Shown here in pieces: positions 6,768 to 11,520 of a DNA stretch of 11,520 nucleotides; positions within the stretch are counted from its first letter, which is position 1, and every line of letters begins with the position of its first letter. The DNA is taken from NCBI GenBank assembly GCA_017454565.1, contig JAFTCS010000189.1, positions 1 to 11,520 of the forward strand, given 5' to 3'. The position numbers and the translations under genes were made by a program. Source of the stretch: Clostridia bacterium (lineage in GTDB: Bacteria; Bacillota; Clostridia; Oscillospirales; Acutalibacteraceae). The notes beneath the pieces were generated by a model. It was not told the origin of the DNA, made no database searches, and saw only the letters and a list, made by a program, of their open reading frames with translations.

Positions 6768-7023
6768 ACCCCCTATGTGTGGTAATATTGTCTTAGCATT
6801 AAACGGTAATATTTTGGACTTTACCAAGCGGCAGCTGCAACGGAAAAAACTGCTAACGCCAAAAATGATAGCTTCACTATTTTCTGGAAAAAGGAACTTT
6901 TCAGACCAGAACACCTGTCCTGCAAACGTACCGACAGACAGGGCAGATCCATCATATCCGGCGGAATCTGGCGTAAGTGTGTTTTCGCAGCTGCAAACGA
7001 TTTAATGTGTAGGGGGTCATATT
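6768..7023 (+). promoter_or_regulatory. Possible structured leader with sequestered ribosome binding site
   Basis: ACCCCCTA at 6768-6775 is the exact complement of TAGGGGGT at 7010-7017, which contains the Shine-Dalgarno site AGGGGG (7011-7016, 7 bases before the XRE ATG). The pairing can extend through four G-U pairs and one U-A pair to 6780/7005. Inside lie local hairpins such as CCTGTC/GACAGG (6914-6919 with 6937-6942) and a repeated GCAGCTGCAA (6831-6840 and 6987-6996). An open frame crosses most of this segment, but it has no ribosome binding site and no recognisable family, so I favour an untranslated leader. No known riboswitch class is recognised. Confidence 0.35.
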
Positions 7024-7377
7024 ATGTTTTGGAAAAGGTTTTATAATTTATGCCTGCGTTGCGGCAAAAGGCCTAATCCTATCGGAAAAGAGATCGGTCT
7101 CTCATCTGGTATAATCAGCAAGTGGAAAAACGGAGGTATCCCCAACGGCGAGACTCTGATGAAGCTTGCCAAATACTTTGACGTTTCGGTGGACTATCTT
7201 CTCGGACTCAGCCCGTACATCAAGATCAACGGCGACCTTGTTGCTATGGAAAATTCCGACCTCGAACTGAAAAACCAGATTTCTGAGAACATTTCAAAGC
7301 TTAACAACGAGGGTCTTACGAAGGTAGCTGAATATTCCAAAGACCTTGTAGACAGCCACAATTACGAACAGCAGTAA
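7024..7377 (+). CDS. Small XRE-family helix-turn-helix DNA-binding protein
   Basis: This is a 117-residue transcriptional regulator of the lambda-Cro/phage-repressor type. The HTH_3 domain occupies about 4-62: PIGKEIGLS (19-27) is the positioning helix, SGIISKWKNG (28-37) the recognition helix, and PNGETLMKLAKYFDVSVDYLLG (40-61) the typical closing segment. The remaining part (about 75-112) is charged and probably helical, suiting a dimerisation or ligand-responsive tail; it has no peptidase domain. AGGGGG 7 bases before the ATG is a strong ribosome binding site. The gene stands alone, divergent from the his operon and convergent with the amylase gene, so its targets cannot be read from context; autoregulation is a fair guess. 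Such proteins occur both in phage remnants and as chromosomal regulators, and no phage gene is seen nearby. Confidence 0.88.
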   Translation: MFWKRFYNLCLRCGKRPNPIGKEIGLSSGIISKWKNGGIPNGETLMKLAKYFDVSVDYLLGLSPYIKINGDLVAMENSDLELKNQISENISKLNNEGLTKVAEYSKDLVDSHNYEQQ

Positions 7378-7484
7378 ATCCGACTGTAAACGGATAATTT
7401 CATTGAAGATATCATTCTGAACCCCGCAGCGCTTCTCACGACCGCTTTCCCGCTGCATTGCCCGGATAAAAGAACAGCATTTGA

Positions 7485-7516
7485 AGGACTGCCCTACAGC
7501 GGTCCTTTATTTGTTT
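7485..7516 (+). terminator. Intrinsic terminator of the XRE gene
   Basis: AGGACTGC (7485-7492) pairs with GCGGTCCT (7499-7506), eight pairs including one G-T, with a 6-base loop. TTATTTGTTT follows. It lies 107 bases after the stop codon. The 107 bases in between hold nothing recognisable. Confidence 0.65.
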
Positions 7517-7543
7517 GTCCCGCCCTGCATTTTCTGAACATAA

Positions 7544-7578
7544 AAAGACTGCCGCAGAAACGAACTGCGGCAGTCTTT
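7544..7578. terminator. Bidirectional terminator between convergent genes
   Basis: A perfect 14-base-pair stem, AAAGACTGCCGCAG (7544-7557) with CTGCGGCAGTCTTT (7565-7578), has a 7-base loop. Its A/T ends give a T-rich exit in both directions (TTTGTTTATT on plus, TTTTTATG on minus). It is 28 bases beyond the amylase stop and serves that gene, with back-up for the XRE gene. Confidence 0.85.
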
Positions 7579-7606
7579 GTTTATTCCGTGATTTTTTCTG
7601 TTGTCT

Positions 7607-10600
7607 TTACTTCGTGACCTTGACCGTTATAGTCTTTCTTGCGATGGTGCCGGAAGCATCCTTTACCTTTACAAGAATATCATAACTTGCAGCGGCGCCG
7701 GGTTTTACCTTTGCACTTGTCTGGGTGGTGTAGCCCATAACATACGTCCATTTTTCGGAAGCCGACTTCTTGTAGTATACGGCATACTGATACGGTGTTT
7801 TGCCGCCGGTCGCAGATGCCGTAACTGTCACGGCAGAACCAAGCTTGATGGATGCAGCCGAAACCTTTGAGGTATTTGTCAGGGCATTGTCCGTTACCTC
7901 TATGGTAAATGCCTTTCTGCCTATACTGCCGTTTTTGTCCCTTACCTTGGTAAGAAGCTCATAGCTGCCTGCGGCGCTCGGCTTGAAGGTAACACCGGTT
8001 CCTGTGCCGTAGCTCTGCAGGGTTATCCAGTTTTCCGCACCGACCTTTCTGTACCATGCGCCGTAGTTATATCCACCTGCGCCGCCTGTGCCGGAAAGTG
8101 TGACCGTCACCGTCTTGCCCTTTGCGATCTTTTCCGCAGAAACGACAGAGGTATTTGTAACGCCGTTGGAAACACTCAGGTTAAACGTAGACTTTGCAAC
8201 ACTGCCGTTCTTGTCCATAACTTTTATAAGAACAACATAATCTGTTGCCGAAGCGGGCTTTAAGGTTGCCGTTGCAGTGGTGCTGTAATCCTGGATCTTT
8301 GCATAGTTTGCAACACTTGCTTTCTTATAGCAGAATGCGTACTTATACGGAGCCGTACCGCCGGAAGCCTTGCCGTAAAGCGTCACTGTACCGCCGAGTG
8401 ATATCTTGCCTGCACTGATGTATGACTGAGATACCAGCGCACCTGTTGAGGAAACCACTATAGTAGCGGTTGATGTAACACTGAGCTTGCTGTCCTTAGC
8501 CTTTACCGCAACGATATATGTACCTGCCTTTGAGGGAGTCCATGTGCATGTCTTTGAGGTCGATGCAGCCTGAAGTGTTGTACCGTCATTCAGCATGAAA
8601 GTGTAGCTGACAGTACCGCTTGCATTCTGGGCGGCTGCGGTGAGAGTCACCTGCTGACCGATACCCGGCTTTGCTGCGGAAGAAGTAAGCGAAACGCTGA
8701 GTGACTTCACTGATGCAGGCAGTTCGTTGAGCTTATCGTTTTTGAAAAGCTTTTTATCGGTCGCCTTCATGGAAAGTCCGGGCTGACCGGATGACGGTAT
8801 CTGTACACCTGAACCGTTGCTGAAGATCACCTTTACCGTACCTGTAAGTGTTTCCGGGAATTCGTAGGTAAAGAAGCCTGTGCCTTCATCATTCATCAGC
8901 ACACCGGGCCATCCGCCGTTGGTAACGGTGGTGGTGCCGGAATCATTGTATGCGTAGCAGTAGACCTTTGCCCAGTTATAGCCGGAATTATCAAAGGCTA
9001 CTCCGCCCTTTGAAAGGGTCGGATACTCGGAGCTGACGATCTTCTTTGTAAATTTGTAGGATTTCGTTTTCTTGGTGCCGTCCTTGGCTGTGCCGGTTAT
9101 GTTCACGGTAACGTCACTGCCGGTAGCGGTGTAATTACCCACTGTTATGGTCTTGGATGTACCTGTGAAAGTACCCGACTGACCCTCGGAGGTATTGTAG
9201 CTTACCGAAGAAGCGCCCGTAACTTTAATGGTGACATTGGTATTATCCGTGTTGAAAACAGCAGAGCCTGAAGCCGCCTCAGCTGATATTCTGATGACCG
9301 TAGGCTCTTCGGGAGTGACCTTGCCGTAATCCACCGTGGGATTATACACAACCGCGATACCGTCTGCGTTCTTAACGGTACCTTTTACGGTGCCGCCGCT
9401 TACGGTGAACTTCTCGCCTGTGATCTGGTCGTAATAAGTGCCGTCCTGCATACCCACGCTAAGAGACACCGCTCCCGGACCCTCGCCTCTTACGATAACG
9501 ATACCGGTCTTGCCTCTGAGGTTATATGCAGTGTGGCCAGATGAGCCGAGCTTTTCGCTCTGACCCACAAAGAAGTTGCGGAAACGGTTAGCCGCTACAA
9601 CTGCCGGGTCAGCCCATGTAAGAGTTCCCACATCGCCAAGCTGTGTCTGCTCGTCGATCTTTTCAAGAATATCGGTACTTGACTGTCTTGCCTTTGAAAC
9701 GTCATTCACAAGGATATCCTTTGAATAGTAAGGCCTTGCGAAGAAAAGCGGCATTGGGTCTTTGCGTGAAGCCATGATAGCCCAGGTCTGCTTTATCACC
9801 CTGTCGTTGGCGTCGTAGGATGAACCGCCGCCCATGTAGGTATCGTGCGACTCAGGCCAGATAACTGCTCTGTTGCCCTTGCCGTGGATATAATTGTTGA
9901 AGCCGCCGTCCGCCAGAGCCTCAACACTGCCGTGCATAACGCTGTTCCTCAGATTATCGCTCTTTGAGTTGTCGGTAATTGACATCTTGCTGAGATAGTA
10001 ATTTTCTGCGTTGGTGTCGTCAATGCGGTTCAGCACTTCGCCGTAGAAGTATATGCCGTCATAGCCGTTCACCTGCTTGTAATAGGCTCTTGCACCGTCA
10101 AGAACCACGTCCCAGAAATCGCTTGCAAAAGCCTTATCGTCTGCGGGAGTCTCAATATGCTTTGCTGCGTCAAAGCGGAAGCCGTCAGCACCGCAGTCTA
10201 TGCACTCCCTGAGAAGTCCTAAAACCATCTGCTGAACCTTTTTATCTCCCGTGTTAAGGTCGGGCATGCCCATATTGCCCTGAGTAACATCAAAGCGTCC
10301 GTCGCTTGAATGCGTCCATGAGGTGCTCAGGTGCCAGTAGCTGGAATCCGTGAGCATGTCCTTTTTCCAGAATTCACCGACCTGCAGAGAGATATCCGAC
10401 ATGACTGCTTTTTCCTTTTCTGCCTGAGTCATACCGGCAGACGCTATCTTGTAGCCCTGAATGTTGCCCATGTGGTTTGCCACTATGTCAACAATTACCC
10501 TTACGCCGTACTTTTCGGCTTCATCACACATAGCCTTGAACTCGGCCTTGGTGCCGTACCATGTGTGCCCGTTGTCGCAAATAGAGAAAGTTACCGGCTG

Positions 10601-10984
10601 ATAAGCCTTCCACCAGTTGGAATCATATCCGCCTGTACCGTCCGGGATACCCACATTTCCGTAGGCAACACCCTCCCAGTAATAATCCTTGGGCTGCTGC
10701 ACCGGTGATGTCTGGACGGAAGTATAGCCTGCCGCCGCAATATCCTTCATGTACTTTTTGATATTGTTGTAAGACCAGTTCCAACAATGCAGAGTAGCGC
10801 CCTCCTGAGTAGTTTTTGCAAGCCCGTAGTCCTTTACAAGAGTCGCTGCCGCTGCAGCCTCGGTGTTCATTCCGGGCAGCACCGGCATAGCCGCAAACAC
10901 CGTGCCCAACAGAGTAACAGACAGAAGTGCCGCGCCTATACGTTTAAGCAGGCCCCTGTTCTGTTTTTTTTCTTCAGAATACAA
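7607..10984 (-). CDS. Secreted modular alpha-amylase (GH13, CBM26-like, four Ig-like repeats)
   Basis: Extracellular starch-degrading enzyme (endo-acting on alpha-1,4 links). Residues are numbered from the alternative GTG at 10993. An n-region KKQNRGLLKR (9-18) and hydrophobic IGAALLSVTLLGTVFA (19-34) form a signal peptide, probably cleaved near the alanine run at 46-50. The GH13 core (about 52-480) has all regions: DIVANH (169-174), GFRFDAAKH with nucleophile Asp275, YFYGEVLN with acid Glu319, and PESHDTY with Asp384. A small beta domain follows (about 485-550), then a chitobiase-C-like domain (565-650) and a CBM26-like module (about 660-757, with YNWAKVYCYAY, GGWPG and SGQPGLS). One PKD/Ig-like domain (762-847) precedes three homologous triple-tyrosine-type repeats (848-941, 942-1035, 1036-1128). 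No dockerin, SLH or LPXTG signal is seen. I prefer TTG at 10984: AAGGAG abuts the GTG but lies 10 bases from the TTG. Confidence 0.94.
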   Translation of the reverse strand: MYSEEKKQNRGLLKRIGAALLSVTLLGTVFAAMPVLPGMNTEAAAAATLVKDYGLAKTTQEGATLHCWNWSYNNIKKYMKDIAAAGYTSVQTSPVQQPKDYYWEGVAYGNVGIPDGTGGYDSNWWKAYQPVTFSICDNGHTWYGTKAEFKAMCDEAEKYGVRVIVDIVANHMGNIQGYKIASAGMTQAEKEKAVMSDISLQVGEFWKKDMLTDSSYWHLSTSWTHSSDGRFDVTQGNMGMPDLNTGDKKVQQMVLGLLRECIDCGADGFRFDAAKHIETPADDKAFASDFWDVVLDGARAYYKQVNGYDGIYFYGEVLNRIDDTNAENYYLSKMSITDNSKSDNLRNSVMHGSVEALADGGFNNYIHGKGNRAVIWPESHDTYMGGGSSYDANDRVIKQTWAIMASRKDPMPLFFARPYYSKDILVNDVSKARQSSTDILEKIDEQTQLGDVGTLTWADPAVVAANRFRNFFVGQSEKLGSSGHTAYNLRGKTGIVIVRGEGPGAVSLSVGMQDGTYYDQITGEKFTVSGGTVKGTVKNADGIAVVYNPTVDYGKVTPEEPTVIRISAEAASGSAVFNTDNTNVTIKVTGASSVSYNTSEGQSGTFTGTSKTITVGNYTATGSDVTVNITGTAKDGTKKTKSYKFTKKIVSSEYPTLSKGGVAFDNSGYNWAKVYCYAYNDSGTTTVTNGGWPGVLMNDEGTGFFTYEFPETLTGTVKVIFSNGSGVQIPSSGQPGLSMKATDKKLFKNDKLNELPASVKSLSVSLTSSAAKPGIGQQVTLTAAAQNASGTVSYTFMLNDGTTLQAASTSKTCTWTPSKAGTYIVAVKAKDSKLSVTSTATIVVSSTGALVSQSYISAGKISLGGTVTLYGKASGGTAPYKYAFCYKKASVANYAKIQDYSTTATATLKPASATDYVVLIKVMDKNGSVAKSTFNLSVSNGVTNTSVVSAEKIAKGKTVTVTLSGTGGAGGYNYGAWYRKVGAENWITLQSYGTGTGVTFKPSAAGSYELLTKVRDKNGSIGRKAFTIEVTDNALTNTSKVSAASIKLGSAVTVTASATGGKTPYQYAVYYKKSASEKWTYVMGYTTQTSAKVKPGAAASYDILVKVKDASGTIARKTITVKVTK

Positions 10985-11051
10985 TTGAACCACTCTCCTT
11001 TTTTATCAGAGCAGACCTTAGAGTCGGTCTGCCATCCACATGATGTATCAT
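10974..11051 (-). CDS. Candidate 25-residue upstream ORF in the amylase leader
   Basis: The minus strand carries GGAGGG (11063-11058), 6 bases, then ATG (11051-11049). The frame starts MIHHVDGRPTL and stops with TGA at 10976-10974, overlapping the amylase TTG start by 11 bases in another frame. The ribosome binding site is better placed than the one for the amylase itself, so translation here is likely if the transcript starts at the TATAAT near 11094. Ribosomes on it would pass through the 11011-11032 hairpin and end next to the amylase start, suggesting translational coupling or a regulatory leader peptide. The peptide resembles nothing I know. It could also be fortuitous. Confidence 0.4.
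   Translation of the reverse strand: MIHHVDGRPTLRSALIKKESGSIVF
11011..11032 (-). promoter_or_regulatory. Leader hairpin upstream of the amylase ribosome binding site
   Basis: GCAGACC pairs with GGTCTGC (arms 11032-11026 and 11017-11011, loop of 8). It ends 10 bases before AAGGAGA. It may stabilise the mRNA or tune access to the ribosome binding site, and it lies inside the small upstream ORF. Confidence 0.5.
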
Positions 11052-11052
11052 G
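11039..11052. repeat. Inverted repeat CATGATGTATCATG
   Basis: Arms of 6 bases with a 2-base centre lie in the amylase leader, covering the ATG of the candidate upstream ORF. It may be an operator half-pair or a chance palindrome. Confidence 0.3.
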
Positions 11053-11070
11053 CAGTTCCCTCCGCACTCT

Positions 11071-11137
11071 GACCGTGTACAACAGCAACGGTCATTATAC
11101 TGCACAAATCCCATCTTAATAATAATTGTACATTATA
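11071..11137 (-). promoter_or_regulatory. Amylase promoter region with TATAAT boxes and adjacent inverted repeat
   Basis: A perfect TATAAT lies at 11099-11094 and another at 11137-11132 (minus strand). Neither has a good -35 box at 16-18 bases, so an activator may be needed. Immediately after the first box comes an inverted repeat GACCGT-N11-ACGGTC (11093-11071), placed over the expected start point where a repressor could bind or where the mRNA would begin with a hairpin. I see no convincing CcpA (cre) site. Confidence 0.4.
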
Positions 11138-11335
11138 ATTCCGACTTTGTAAAACACGATTTTCAACAAGCCGGTGTCCCTGTTTTGCCCGCCGTTTTAG
11201 ATAAAAAAGCGAATCTACGTCAATACAAACAATAGTCAGACTTTCAGATTGTTGATTATTATCAAGAAAAAAACAAACTTTTGGAAGTTATAGCCATCTT
11301 ATAATACTGATTTTTTACATTTTGAACAATAAAGC
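11138..11335. other. Non-coding AT-rich stretch upstream of the amylase
   Basis: No gene is supported on either strand. The only open frame on the plus strand (ending near 11235) lacks a ribosome binding site and crosses the amylase promoter region. Confidence 0.5.
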
Positions 11336-11368
11336 AAAGCTCCCCGTCAAAACAAACCGGAGAGCTTT
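11336..11368. terminator. Terminator-like hairpin near the right edge
   Basis: AAAGCTC-C-CCG (11336-11346) pairs with CGG-A-GAGCTTT (11358-11368), ten pairs with one mismatch. CTTTATT follows on the plus strand and CTTTGCTTTATTG on the minus strand. It most likely ends a minus-strand transcript entering from beyond the window and insulates the amylase promoter; the T tracts are only moderate. Confidence 0.5.
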
Positions 11369-11382
11369 ATTAAAAAAACACA

Positions 11383-11520
11383 GAAGTTTCGCGCAAGCCT
11401 TTTCAAAGGCTTGCGGGGTCGAGGGGGGACTTTTGCGGAAAAGTCCCCCCTGTGTCTCGCCTGTCGGCTCGGTCGGCGCTTCTCAGCCGCCCCTGAGAGG
11501 TCTCCACCGGAGACCCGCGC
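11383..11520 (+). repeat. Modular hairpin repeat, copy B, continuing past the right edge
   Basis: This copy begins with the same 34-base module as the element at 1721-1819 (11383-11416; CAAGCCTTT/AAAGGCTTG at 11394-11402 and 11405-11413). Then comes a perfect 12-base-pair hairpin GGGGGGACTTTT/AAAAGTCCCCCC (11423-11434 and 11439-11450, loop GCGG), a GC-rich tract with a repeated TCGGC, TCTCAG/CTGAGA (11481-11486 and 11493-11498) and GGTCTCC/GGAGACC (11499-11505 and 11509-11515). No protein is supported. The shared first module with different downstream hairpins suggests a modular dispersed element; its far end is not visible. Confidence 0.7.

Noticed and set aside
6760..7005. An open frame of about 81 codons (TTG, or ATG at 6775) before the XRE gene.
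   Set aside because: There is no ribosome binding site at either start, the protein resembles no family, and the region is better explained as a leader with complementary ends. Translation is not excluded.
7607..7900. Dockerin or sortase signal at the amylase C-terminus, as in amylosome or wall-bound enzymes.
   Set aside because: The last repeat ends in IARKTITVKVTK; there is no calcium-binding dockerin duplication, LPXTG motif or terminal membrane segment.
11050..11235. Plus-strand open frame upstream of the amylase.
   Set aside because: It crosses the amylase promoter and leader, has no ribosome binding site, and shows no protein family character.
1..11520. CRISPR array, tRNA or rRNA genes, insertion sequence or defence system.
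   Set aside because: No regularly spaced direct repeats, tRNA-like or rRNA sequences, transposase or defence genes are visible; the single XRE gene alone is not evidence of a prophage.

Overview
The window looks like chromosomal DNA from a Gram-positive gut or rumen anaerobe of the Oscillospiraceae, most likely Ruminococcus or a close relative. This rests on the Firmicutes-style Shine-Dalgarno sites, the short-form HisG plus HisZ arrangement, and a large secreted GH13 alpha-amylase carrying a CBM26-like module and tandem triple-tyrosine/Ig-like repeats. The genus is an inference from family knowledge, not from a database search.

Bases 1-6198 (minus strand) are a histidine biosynthesis cluster read right to left: hisZ, hisG, hisD, hisC, then a 334-base gap, then hisB, hisA and the start of hisI, which runs off the left edge. 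hisG/hisD and hisA/hisI overlap by ATGA, hisD/hisC are 5 bases apart, and hisZ/hisG are 6 bases apart in the same frame. A near-consensus promoter (TTGACA, 17 bases, TATTAT) lies about 150 bases upstream of hisZ. The hisC-hisB gap holds a strong hairpin followed by a T-rich tract, a near-consensus internal promoter and a multi-hairpin repeat, so hisBAI may be a second transcription unit. hisH and hisF are absent from their usual places between hisB, hisA and hisI.

Bases 6199-7023 are an AT-rich divergent intergenic region. Its right part may be a structured leader whose 5' end can pair with the ribosome binding site of the next gene. Bases 7024-7377 (plus strand) encode a small XRE-family DNA-binding protein. 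It converges on the amylase gene; a hairpin terminator and then a 14-bp bidirectional terminator separate the two.

Bases 7607-10984 (minus strand) encode the amylase: signal peptide, complete GH13 catalytic core, CBM26-like starch-binding region and four C-terminal Ig-like repeats. There is no dockerin or sortase signal. Its leader holds three inverted repeats and a 25-codon upstream ORF with a strong Shine-Dalgarno site that overlaps the amylase start. The right edge (11336-11520) has a terminator-like hairpin and a chain of hairpins whose first module matches the repeat in the hisC-hisB gap at about 31 of 34 positions.

The coding genes are ordinary members of known families. The less explained material is non-coding: the two-copy modular hairpin repeat, the amylase leader with its small ORF, the XRE-gene leader, and the broken his operon.
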